Shown piece after piece: positions 25,719-32,855 of a DNA stretch of 64,000 nucleotides. Each line of letters begins with the position of its first letter. Position 1 is the stretch's first letter. The notes beneath the pieces were generated by a model. The model had not been told where the DNA came from. It was given only the letters and a program-made list of their open reading frames with translations, and made no database searches. Both the position numbers and the translations under genes were made by a program. Source of the DNA: Microbacterium sp. SLBN-146 (GTDB lineage: Bacteria > Actinomycetota > Actinomycetes > Actinomycetales > Microbacteriaceae); contig NZ_VFMR01000001.1 of the NCBI RefSeq assembly GCF_006715145.1, forward strand, positions 2,666,001 to 2,730,000, in the 5' to 3' direction.

Positions 25719-27290
25719 TCAAGCGGCGAGGATCGGGCCGAAGCTCTCGACTGCCGGGTTCTCGTCGTAGTAGCGAAGCGCGAGTGCCGCGGCTTCGAGC
25801 GCACTGATATCGGCGCTGTCGTACTCCTTGGGTGGGGGCCCAAAGGCCCAGCTCGCGGGGCCTGTTTTGCGGCGCACGGCGATCTTCGCTGCGGTATCGA
25901 GGGGAGACTGTTTGTAGTGCACGACGTTGCCCTGGTTGATCTCCTTGACCAGGAGTGCGGCGGCACTTGTCACATCATCGAACCCCTGCTCGCGCAGGTC
26001 GGGAGTCGGCTCCATGCGCGCCATGACCTCTGCTTCGGCTCGCATCGTGTTGCTCTTCTTGTCGAAGATGACTGGTACGCCGTACTCGCGAGACTTCCGC
26101 GCTGCCGCGTCTGCCAGCCATGTTGTGCCGTTGCGGTGGTCGATGAGGTAGATGTGTGCGCGACCGCTCTCATCGCGCCAGACGCAGACGATCGAACCGT
26201 GCTTGCCGGGGAAGCTGGTAGCGGCGGCGAGCGTCACGTGCTCGGGGCGGTCTGGCACGGCATCGTTCCCTGCGTCGATCCACGATTGAACGTTGATCGG
26301 CCCCAGGCCCTCACCGATCGTGCCAAAGATGCCCAGATACTCGCGCCCGAAGCGCTCCGGTCCTTGCGCGACGAAGCGCCGACGTACCTTCTCCTCGGTT
26401 GTGAGGCCAGACTGAATGCCCGGGTGCATGGCCAGCGTCAGTTCGCGAGCACGTGCGAATGGTGCATCCTCGCTCGGCTCCCAAGCCTCCAGCTCGTCGG
26501 GGGTTGTGTCCTCGGGGATGGCGTACCGCACGTGTGCGTTGTCGGCGTTGCCCAGTGCTTCATACAGAAGCTGCGAGCGGCGGAAGGTGCCAGCAGTGCC
26601 GGTGAGGATGAGCTGCCCGTCTGTTGTGTCGAACGTGCTCAGGATTGCGTCCAGGAGGTCCTTTGCCTGCTCGGGCGTCGCTTCTCCGGACTCATCGATC
26701 CAGACGCACGAGTAGCTGGAGGCACGGAAGCTCGCACCCTTCGCCGTCTTCTGTGAAAACCGCGAGCCGTTCGGGAACTTGATGTGCTCGCTTCCCTTGC
26801 CCTTGTAGATGCGCACGGGGCGTGTCTCGGGGTCCGGATACAGCGTCTCTAGCTCGTCCATGACCGTCTGCGTGAAGACCTCAGAACTCTTGCTCGCAAG
26901 TGTCGTGATCGAGAACGCGGCGTTGTACTTGGGGCGGAGGAGGCAGCGCCCCAATATCAGCATCACGAGAGTCTTCGTCTTGCCGATCTGGCGGGGCGCG
27001 AGGACAGCGCCTACCTCCTGTCCGGCGTTTAGTGCGTCGGCGATCAGGAGCTGGTGAGCATGCAGGGTTGATACGTTCAGGAGGCGAGCGCCCGCGATCA
27101 GCTCAGCACGCGTCTGTTCAGTCGTGACCAGTTCGGTAGCGTCCAGCGGCTGAATCGCGGTGTCTCGCCAAGTGAGCCAGACCGCCTCATCCTGGAGATC
27201 GTCGAGCGAGGGCGCAGACAGGGGAGGGATTTCGCTCGCCGCCTCGGCTTGGTGATGACGATCCGTCAAAAGATCACCATCCCGATCCAC
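25719..27290 (-). CDS. Terminase large subunit
   Basis: 523 residues. The ATPase domain has the Walker A variant LAPRQIGKTKTLVM and Walker B CVWIDESGEA; the C-terminal part carries acidic residues of an RNase H-like nuclease (HIYLIDHRNGTTWLADAA, VIFDKKSNTMRAEAEVMARM). It packages DNA into the prohead. The start is uncertain: the ATG at 27290 overlaps the HNH gene by 17 bp, and a TTG a few codons later (LTDRHHQ) is an alternative. Confidence 0.9.
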   Translation of the reverse strand: MDRDGDLLTDRHHQAEAASEIPPLSAPSLDDLQDEAVWLTWRDTAIQPLDATELVTTEQTRAELIAGARLLNVSTLHAHQLLIADALNAGQEVGAVLAPRQIGKTKTLVMLILGRCLLRPKYNAAFSITTLASKSSEVFTQTVMDELETLYPDPETRPVRIYKGKGSEHIKFPNGSRFSQKTAKGASFRASSYSCVWIDESGEATPEQAKDLLDAILSTFDTTDGQLILTGTAGTFRRSQLLYEALGNADNAHVRYAIPEDTTPDELEAWEPSEDAPFARARELTLAMHPGIQSGLTTEEKVRRRFVAQGPERFGREYLGIFGTIGEGLGPINVQSWIDAGNDAVPDRPEHVTLAAATSFPGKHGSIVCVWRDESGRAHIYLIDHRNGTTWLADAAARKSREYGVPVIFDKKSNTMRAEAEVMARMEPTPDLREQGFDDVTSAAALLVKEINQGNVVHYKQSPLDTAAKIAVRRKTGPASWAFGPPPKEYDSADISALEAAALALRYYDENPAVESFGPILAA

Positions 27291-27603
27291 CGCGCGGCAG
27301 TCGCTTGTCGTCCGCCCCGCCTCTCCGGATGCGCTGCGCCTTCTTGCCGCCCTCGACCGAGCCGGCTCGTGTGTTGCACTTCGCGTGTGATGGACCGACC
27401 GACTGAAGAGTCAGTGGCGCAAGCGGGTCGAGGTGGTGGCTGCGGATGTGCCCGACGTGCCACACCTGATCGGGATACACCGCTCCTGTGCAGGTCGGGT
27501 GCGCTCCCGCGTTCACGCAGGGGAGTGGGAGCTGCGCCTTGATGATGGGCCGAGCCTTGCGCGTGAACGTCCCCCACTTCGATGTGCGGTGAAACTCACT
27601 CAC
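27274..27603 (-). CDS. HNH endonuclease
   Basis: 109 residues with a cysteine-containing N-terminal part and the HNH core: VWHVGHIRSHHLDP then SVGPSHAKCNTRAG. HNH proteins next to the large terminase are needed for specific cleavage at cos-type ends in HK97-like packaging. Start GTG at 27601-27603; it overlaps the small gene upstream by 8 bp and terminase downstream. Confidence 0.85.
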   Translation of the reverse strand: MSEFHRTSKWGTFTRKARPIIKAQLPLPCVNAGAHPTCTGAVYPDQVWHVGHIRSHHLDPLAPLTLQSVGPSHAKCNTRAGSVEGGKKAQRIRRGGADDKRLPRGGSGW

Positions 27604-27724
27604 GCAGTGCCGCCTCGAACACGGCTACGAAGTCGACCTCCGAAGGGGCCTCGCCCTCGTTCACATACCGTTCGTCGGCCTGCTCCTGCGTCAGCAGCCG
27701 CACGATGTGCAGACGCGCGCTCAC
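27596..27724 (-). CDS. Small 42-residue protein between zinc-motif and HNH genes
   Basis: From the GTG at 27722-27724, which overlaps the preceding stop (GTGA), the product is VSARLHIVRLLTQEQADERYVNEGEAP and so on, 42 residues and acidic. The frame is open further upstream, but only inside the neighbouring gene. The coupling on both sides supports a real gene. Function unknown; it may be a packaging accessory, since no small terminase is evident. Confidence 0.55.
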   Translation of the reverse strand: MSARLHIVRLLTQEQADERYVNEGEAPSEVDFVAVFEAALRE

Positions 27725-28026
27725 GACGCACTGCCCTGGCGACGGGCGTACCCATTGCGTGAGTACTCGCGTACGGCGGCTCTGCATGGCTCGCAGGGGC
27801 ATGCGTGGTTGTTGGCTGTGCTCACGGATCCGTGGGCTAGTGAGCGGTTCAGCTCGGGCTGGCGCGCGGCCCGTCGTTCACGAGCTTCCAGGCTGTATGT
27901 GGACCAGGCGGAGCGGCATGAGGTACACCGGCATCCGCGCCGATACTGATCGGCGGAGCCGTCGTGCGTGGTGTCCTGGCGTTGAGCCCCGCCAGGTGGG
28001 CATGGTAGCTCTGGGGTTATAGTCAT
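27721..28026 (-). CDS. Protein with two tandem H-x10-C-x-C-x2-C zinc-like motifs
   Basis: 101 residues. The first motif is His21, Cys32, Cys34, Cys37; the second is His65, Cys76, Cys78, Cys81. Spacing is identical, and each motif is followed by CR-x-A...YS, so the protein is an internal duplication of one zinc-binding unit. A DNA- or RNA-binding role is likely. It is the first gene of the late operon, with a leaderless start. Proteins with single copies of this motif are frequent in actinobacterial phages as far as I know, without an assigned job. Confidence 0.7.
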   Translation of the reverse strand: MTITPELPCPPGGAQRQDTTHDGSADQYRRGCRCTSCRSAWSTYSLEARERRAARQPELNRSLAHGSVSTANNHACPCEPCRAAVREYSRNGYARRQGSAS

Positions 28027-28032
28027 ACCTAC

Positions 28033-28038
28033 ATTATC
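28033..28038 (-). promoter_or_regulatory. -10 box GATAAT of the late operon
   Basis: On the minus strand GATAAT stands 6 nt before the ATG at 28024-28026. This is leaderless spacing and the best -10 candidate for the leftward structural genes. Confidence 0.5.
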
Positions 28039-28178
28039 TCATGAATTGTGACGCCCGACGGGCTAACTCAGGCAATAAACAATGCGACGTAGCGATCTGG
28101 CTAAAAGGGCTTCCGCGATGGTATCGCTGAGTGCGATAATGTTCATCGCCCTGACAAGTCGACAGTGCCCAGTTCTGT

Positions 28179-28316
28179 GCGTCCCAGCGTCTCACTCGGA
28201 GTACTTACGTAATACGTACGTGTTGTGGGATTGTGGGACGGGACGCACTTTGCCGCGTTTTTCCGCGGTTTCGGCGTCCCATTGTGAGGTGCGTCCCAGT
28301 GGGACGCGTGGGACGC
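28179..28316. repeat. GCGTCCCA/TGGGACGC repeat cluster
   Basis: The octamer GCGTCCCA occurs at 28179-28186, 28274-28281 and 28291-28298, and its complement TGGGACGC at 28300-28307 and 28309-28316; a 7-base version (GGGACGC) is at 28240-28246. The copies at 28291-28307 form a perfect 17-bp palindrome with a single central base. Likely binding sites for a phage repressor or for the replication protein encoded to the right. Confidence 0.65.
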
Positions 28317-28362
28317 GGGATTAGCATCGGCATGCTGGGGATAGGTGCCCGCGACGGGTTTG

Positions 28363-28411
28363 TATAATGGAAATGTCAAACATAATAGACATTCTGATTA
28401 TCCTTTATACT
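28363..28411 (+). promoter_or_regulatory. Candidate early promoters (TATAAT at 28363, TATACT at 28406)
   Basis: TATAAT (28363-28368, preceded by TG) and TATACT (28406-28411) are good -10 matches pointing at the gene at 28494. Neither has a clear -35. They lie just downstream of the repeat cluster, so a protein bound there could block or activate them. Confidence 0.45.
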
Positions 28412-28493
28412 ATTCTCAGAGCCGCCCACGGTCACAAAGCACTCGAAGTCCGCTCCATTTTCCTTACACGAATCCTTTTTATGGAGCACTTCA

Positions 28494-28970
28494 ATGAATA
28501 CTTCTGAGTACCTGCGCATCGGAGATGCGGTCAACCTGACCGTCACACCCAACGCGTATCCCTACGTCCTGACCTTCGGCGACAGCGGTGAGATCGTCAC
28601 CAATCTGACCCTCCAGGGGCGCGTGATCTACGCCGACGCGCTCGGCGTCTGCGTAGTCACGACTGGCGGGCGCATCATGCCGTCGTCCAACCCCGACCAT
28701 GACCTCTTGCCCGCGCCTTCCGCAGACGATGCCGGACAGTTCTTCCCCTGGCGATCTATCGACCGCGTTCAGATTCTGAAGCGCTCGGAGGCGTACGACG
28801 CCGCGTGGCTCGTGAAGTTCGCAGAGGAAGAGGTCTACGCCGCTGACCATGACGGCGACTATCCCGATTCCCAGCGCGAGTACACCGATTGGGCGCGCAC
28901 GCAGGGGTATGCCGACCTAAGCCGCCGCATCGGCAAGGTGCTCACGCGCGATGCGGAGCTATCTCGATGA
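28494..28970 (+). CDS. Phage early protein of unknown function
   Basis: 158 residues, acidic, beginning MNTSEYLRIGDAVNLTVTPN, with a beta-rich first half and a helical end (REYTDWARTQGYADLSRRIGKVL). GGAG precedes the ATG. The stop overlaps the next start (ATGA), so it is coupled to the ATPase gene and may assist replication. Not recognised. Confidence 0.7.
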   Translation: MNTSEYLRIGDAVNLTVTPNAYPYVLTFGDSGEIVTNLTLQGRVIYADALGVCVVTTGGRIMPSSNPDHDLLPAPSADDAGQFFPWRSIDRVQILKRSEAYDAAWLVKFAEEEVYAADHDGDYPDSQREYTDWARTQGYADLSRRIGKVLTRDAELSR

Positions 28971-30250
28971 GCGCGGACACGGAGAGCACTGCGACCGTGC
29001 CAAAGAGTCAGGCTTCACTCGTGAGTGCGGTTCTGGCAGAGGACTGGACACCCGCCATGAAGGCGCAGATGATCGGCGCGAGCAGTCTTCCGGTGGATGA
29101 GATGAAGTCCGTCATGCAGGGTGTCCTTGACCGGGCAGCGACGGGCAACACCGGGGCAACTGAGGACATGGAAGAGCAGGTCGAAGCGACCCTCTTCACG
29201 ATGAAGGTGAAGGCGGAGGCCGAGCGCCGTCTCGGCGCTGAACTCTTCACCGGCTCCGCGGAACTGAGTTGGGATGATCTGGACTCGGCGCACCGCGAGT
29301 TCATCATCCCGGGTCTGCTGACCTCTGGAGGCGTTTGCGTGATCTGCGCCCGGTCGAACCTCGGCAAGACGTACACCTACCTGGACATGGCGTGCCGGAT
29401 GGCCTGTGGCATGCCGTGGCTAGGGAAGCCGACCCGGCAGGCAAAGACGCTCATCGTTCTCGGCGAAGGTAAAGCCGGATTTATGAGCCGTCTCCAAGCT
29501 TGGATGACTGCACACGGGAAGACGCCCGGCGACCTGCGTCCGTGGCTGTTCTTCATCGACCGCGCGAACCTCAACAACGACGAGAGCCTGAGTCGCATCC
29601 GCGAGGTTGTCGAGCGCGAGGGCATCGAGGTCGTCATCTACGACACATGGGCTGCGACCTCGGGAATTCAGAAGGAGGATGACGCCGTGCTGACGGGCAT
29701 GACGATCAACCGCGTCAAGGACGCCCTGCCGGAAGCAACTCACCTGTTCATCCACCACCCTCGCAAGGCCGAGCAAGACACGGACGCGCCGGTCATGCGC
29801 GGCTCGGGAGCCTTCGAGGGGGCGGCGGATGTCGTCATGATGATGTACCGGGACCGTAAGTTCATCCCGGCGTCGGGGGAGTCGTTCGAGTTCATCGCAC
29901 TGTCGACCGAACAAGACCACAACGGGAAAGCACGCGACGGTGCAACCGAGACGATCCGCGGGCTGTACCTGGATGAGATCGAGCTTGCGGACGGTTCAAT
30001 CAATCGAGTGATGCGGCTTCTCGACTCGGAAACGATCAGCAAGGAGGCACGAGAGGTTCGCCGCGTGCTCACGCGACCGATGTCGCACGCCGAGTACGCG
30101 GAAGCATCCGGCAAGAGTCGGTCCACCGCTCACCGCTACCTGCAAGCGGCGGTCGCGGACGGCGTGGTGACGAAGGCACAAGGCCCGCTCGGTATGGATA
30201 TCTACACGCCCACGCAGGCCTGGTCAGAGCTTCTGGGGCGTGCAGCGTGA
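28967..30250 (+). CDS. RepA-like AAA/RecA-fold ATPase with C-terminal winged helix
   Basis: 427 residues. Walker A ICARSNLGKTYTYLDMA (near 130) and Walker B-like VVIYDTWAA are present with the RepA-type core (IVLGEGKAGFMSRLQAW, THLFIHHPRKAEQDTD, GAFEGAADVVMMM). The C-terminal SHAEYAEASGKSRSTAHRYLQAAVADG is a winged-helix-like DNA-binding module. Such proteins act as replicative helicases or loaders in small phages and plasmids. The HTH could bind the upstream repeats. Confidence 0.82.
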   Translation: MSADTESTATVPKSQASLVSAVLAEDWTPAMKAQMIGASSLPVDEMKSVMQGVLDRAATGNTGATEDMEEQVEATLFTMKVKAEAERRLGAELFTGSAELSWDDLDSAHREFIIPGLLTSGGVCVICARSNLGKTYTYLDMACRMACGMPWLGKPTRQAKTLIVLGEGKAGFMSRLQAWMTAHGKTPGDLRPWLFFIDRANLNNDESLSRIREVVEREGIEVVIYDTWAATSGIQKEDDAVLTGMTINRVKDALPEATHLFIHHPRKAEQDTDAPVMRGSGAFEGAADVVMMMYRDRKFIPASGESFEFIALSTEQDHNGKARDGATETIRGLYLDEIELADGSINRVMRLLDSETISKEAREVRRVLTRPMSHAEYAEASGKSRSTAHRYLQAAVADGVVTKAQGPLGMDIYTPTQAWSELLGRAA

Positions 30251-30417
30251 CTGAATCCGAACAGGTCTACGTGAACGCCCTGTTGCTCGAAATCTCGACG
30301 CTCCGCGAGATGCTGATGAATGTCGACCTCGAAGTGCTGGCGCGTATGCGTGCGCGTCAGGCTTCGAGCGACGGCTCCTTGCCCCTCCGATCGTGGGCGT
30401 CCAGCCAGGAGACATAG
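30247..30417 (+). CDS. Possible 56-residue protein coupled to the RepA-like gene
   Basis: A GTG overlaps the preceding stop as GTGA and opens a 56-codon frame, starting VTESEQVYVNALLLEISTLR and continuing as one amphipathic helix. It overlaps the converging membrane-protein gene by 61 bp. Short, acidic, coupled frames of this kind are common in small phages. Coding is plausible but not proven. Confidence 0.4.
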   Translation: MTESEQVYVNALLLEISTLREMLMNVDLEVLARMRARQASSDGSLPLRSWASSQET

Positions 30418-30959
30418 TCCTCTGTCTCGGCACGGAAGGCTGGCATCTCGCTAGAGAACCGCTCGCGGTGTGTCCTCAGCAGCTTCTCCAACCGCGATTT
30501 CAGCACGCGGTCATCCGTTGCTTGCCGCCCGTGAAGTTCTCGAACCTTGTCCGACGTGACGGTCGCCGCGATCTGTTCGTGGCGCGCAGCGGTTTCGTCA
30601 AGCTCTTCGATCTTGCTGGAGCAATTGACTACACCGGACCAAGACTCGTCCACCGCGTGTAGGTGAGTACGAATGGACTCCAGTCGGCGATTCTCCGGGA
30701 GCCGGGGCCCCAGGTCGCGCAACACGGCAATAGCGTCGGTCAGTGCTTCGGGAAGCGGGGGCGGTGTCCCGGGCTCCATCGGTGTCCTGTGCGGGTCAAT
30801 CGACTGGAGTGCTTGTACGAGTGCGCTCCGCACGAGATCTCGATTCGTCCGCGTGCGTTGCCGGTGTGGCTCGCGCTTCGCCACGATGATTGCCCAGATC
30901 GACACGACCAGAGCGACTGCCGCAACGGAAGACGCGAATGGATCGAACTGCAGTTCCAT
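30357..30959 (-). CDS. Membrane-anchored coiled-coil protein next to the integrase
   Basis: 200 residues: one N-terminal helix (about 9-29, ASSVAAVALVVSIWAIIVA) and a long charged cytoplasmic part (KIEELDETAARHEQIAATVTSDKVRELHGRQ). No catalytic motif. It lies 10 bp downstream of the integrase gene in the same direction and could be co-expressed in the lysogen, which suits a superinfection-exclusion role. That is inference. Layout and the ALVVSI helix resemble the small cargo protein at 16834-17178. Confidence 0.7.
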   Translation of the reverse strand: MELQFDPFASSVAAVALVVSIWAIIVAKREPHRQRTRTNRDLVRSALVQALQSIDPHRTPMEPGTPPPLPEALTDAIAVLRDLGPRLPENRRLESIRTHLHAVDESWSGVVNCSSKIEELDETAARHEQIAATVTSDKVRELHGRQATDDRVLKSRLEKLLRTHRERFSSEMPAFRAETEDYVSWLDAHDRRGKEPSLEA

Positions 30960-30969
30960 GCCCCGCAGA

Positions 30970-32310
30970 CTAGCGGGGCGACACTGCTACGCGGTCCAGC
31001 CCGCGACCCTTCTTGACCTGGACGCTGAGGCGTGACTCCACGAGAGCACGGCGGGCGTCCAGGTCTTGTGCGTCGAAGAACTCTTCCCACGCGTCCAGGT
31101 CCACATCCACATCGAACGAACCGTCTGGGAGCGTACGAACACCGGATTCGATACCTTCCGCAAGCACCACCCGCGCCCGACGCGTCAGCTCTTGCGTAGC
31201 CGACGCGACGCGGGAGCGGCCCAGCTCCGCCGCCACGCGCTCGGACTCCTCGTGAATGCGGGCCAGCTCGCGCTCAACCTCCGTCATGTCTGCCCACGGC
31301 AACGCGCCCATGCGTGTCCACCGCTTGCGCTCTTCCTCCAGTTCGCTGAGCCTCCGTGCGAGCGGACTGGGTGCGTCGTGGGCCTCTCGTCGTTGACCCC
31401 GGATCAACTCGACCGCCAGGTGGGCCTTCACGAACTCCTCTAGAGCGGTCTTGTAGATGGTGGCGTGCGCGGTGTCGGCGGAGCATGCGTAGTAGCGGGA
31501 GATGGCGCGCATCTTCGCGCCACACCCAGGCTCGGCGCATGTGGCGATTCCAGACAGCAAATGCTGGCGCGAGGGACCGGGGGATACTCGGCGCGCCTCA
31601 TCGGCTAGGAGGTCTTGGACAGCCAGCCAGGTGTCCCGCTCGACGATCCGAGCAACCTCGGGCGCGGCCTCGAACCGTTCGCCGCCTCGAACGACCCAGC
31701 CCGCATACGCGGGGTTGGTCAGAATCTCACGCACCCGGACCGGAGGGCGTCCCCACTCGTTCGCCACTGATCTAATACTGCGACCATTCAGGAGGTCCAC
31801 GTAGGCGCGTCGAATCTTGTCGGCCTCCTCGGGCCGCTCCAAGATGTTCCCCGGCTCGAATCCCATACGCCGCTTCCCCGGTACGGGCAGACCTTCCGAC
31901 ACTCGGGATTCGTTGGCCCTTGTCTGGCGCTCACCTTTCCGGCGAGCCTCGAACGACGCCAGCGAGGTCAGCAACTCCGCGCGGAAGCGACCCTCCGCGG
32001 TAGTCAGGTCTAGGTCTCCCTCGACGGTGGCTACCGTCTTGCCCGCTTCGATGAGTGCGAGGAGGTCGGCCTGTCCACGGAGCAAGCGATCCATGTTGAC
32101 CGCCACCACAACGTCCGCGGGTGAGGCGAGAAGCCTTGCCCATGCAGTACCAGGCCCACGAGACTTGAACGCACTCACGGCATTGTCCTCGAACTCCGCA
32201 ACGATGCTCCACCCTCGCGATGCCGCGAGAGCACGGCACCGCGCTAGCTGGCGGTCGATTCCCTCCGCCTTGTCGATGGACTGGCGCGTGTAGATGGCGA
32301 TATCTGTCAC
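30970..32310 (-). CDS. Large serine integrase
   Basis: 446 residues. The catalytic domain starts TDIAIYTRQSIDKAEGIDRQLARC with the nucleophile Ser11; VVAVNMDRLLRGQADLLALIEAG is the second signature. A recombinase domain (RIRRAYVDLLNGRSIRSVANEWG), a zinc ribbon with cysteines in CAEPGCGAKMRAISRYYAC and a coiled-coil region (LEEERKRWTRMGALP...ELARIHEESERVAAELG) follow. It inserts the prophage at dprA. The start is GTG at 32308-32310, 14 bp from the attR core, the usual integrase-attP layout. Confidence 0.95.
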   Translation of the reverse strand: MTDIAIYTRQSIDKAEGIDRQLARCRALAASRGWSIVAEFEDNAVSAFKSRGPGTAWARLLASPADVVVAVNMDRLLRGQADLLALIEAGKTVATVEGDLDLTTAEGRFRAELLTSLASFEARRKGERQTRANESRVSEGLPVPGKRRMGFEPGNILERPEEADKIRRAYVDLLNGRSIRSVANEWGRPPVRVREILTNPAYAGWVVRGGERFEAAPEVARIVERDTWLAVQDLLADEARRVSPGPSRQHLLSGIATCAEPGCGAKMRAISRYYACSADTAHATIYKTALEEFVKAHLAVELIRGQRREAHDAPSPLARRLSELEEERKRWTRMGALPWADMTEVERELARIHEESERVAAELGRSRVASATQELTRRARVVLAEGIESGVRTLPDGSFDVDVDLDAWEEFFDAQDLDARRALVESRLSVQVKKGRGLDRVAVSPR

Positions 32311-32324
32311 GTATGTGATTCTGT

Positions 32325-32326
32325 CA
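32325..32326 (+). other. attR core dinucleotide CA
   Basis: Right junction. CA is followed by GCGGAATCGACTC, which continues dprA as Gln-Arg-Asn-Arg-Leu. Reconstructed attP (right end, CA, left end) has partial two-fold symmetry around the core, as expected for a serine integrase site. Confidence 0.85.
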
Positions 32327-32771
32327 GCGGAATCGACTCATCGCCGCACTGTCCGACGCGACCGTCGTGGTTGAGGCGGGGCAGCGCAGCGGCTCGCTGA
32401 ACACCGCCGGCCACGCCGCAGCGCTCGGCAGAGAACTCGGCGCAGTGCCCGGCCCCGTCACGAGTGCGGCGTCGGCCGGCTGTCATCGACTTCTCCGCGA
32501 CTATGGTGCGCAGTGCATTACGACTGCGGACGATGTGAGAGAGATGCTCGGCTTCCGATTGATGGACACGGGCAGCGGTTCACTCGAGATCGTCGACGGC
32601 TCCCTCAGGATCTTCGATGCTCTGAGCGCGCGTTCGTGGCGAACGGCGGAGGACATCGCTCAGCGGTCCGGGATGAGCCGAGCTGACGTAGAAGCGCGCC
32701 TCGGTCTCCTGTCGATGTCGGGGCTCGTCGATCGCGGTGCACAGGGGTGGCGCGATGCGAGGATGCCATGA
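32327..32771 (+). pseudogene. dprA: dprA, 3' part, separated from its start by the prophage
   Basis: The frame reads (Q)RNRLIAALSDATVVVEAGQRSGSLNTAGHAAALGRELGAVPGPV, the second half of the DprA Rossmann fold, then a C-terminal winged-helix part (RIFDALSARSWRTAEDIAQRSGM). It has no start or ribosome site of its own that is convincing. Precise excision would join it to 14508-15248 through one CAG codon, giving 395 residues, the normal length. Confidence 0.93.
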
Positions 32772-32855
32772 CACGCCACCCACGACGATCGCGATCTCGA
32801 GACTTGCCGGGACGCATGCGGTACCGATCCGAGTCCGTCGCTGCATTCTGGAGAC

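Larger units (their letters stand above)
28027..28493. other. 467-bp divergent control region, possible origin and immunity region
   Basis: No gene is supported. It separates the leftward structural operon from the rightward replication operon. It holds the GCGTCCCA repeats (28179-28316), the palindrome-like TACGTAATACGTACGT (28206-28221), two TATAAT/TATACT-type boxes and AT-rich stretches near 28370-28430. This is where phage promoters, operators and possibly an origin would be expected. Confidence 0.6.
15251..32326. mobile_element. 17.1-kb prophage of a very small siphovirus type, inserted in dprA
   Basis: 17,076 bp between the two dprA halves. It carries a serine integrase next to attR, a rightward replication segment, a leftward HK97-type head and tail module from HNH/terminase to tail fibre, and three plus-strand cargo genes at attL. 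Genes are tightly packed with many stop/start overlaps. The genome size is close to that of the smallest known actinobacterial siphophages. No endolysin, holin, small terminase or repressor was recognised. Cargo genes at 15.3-17.2 kb look visibly less GC-rich than the host genes around them. Confidence 0.92.
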
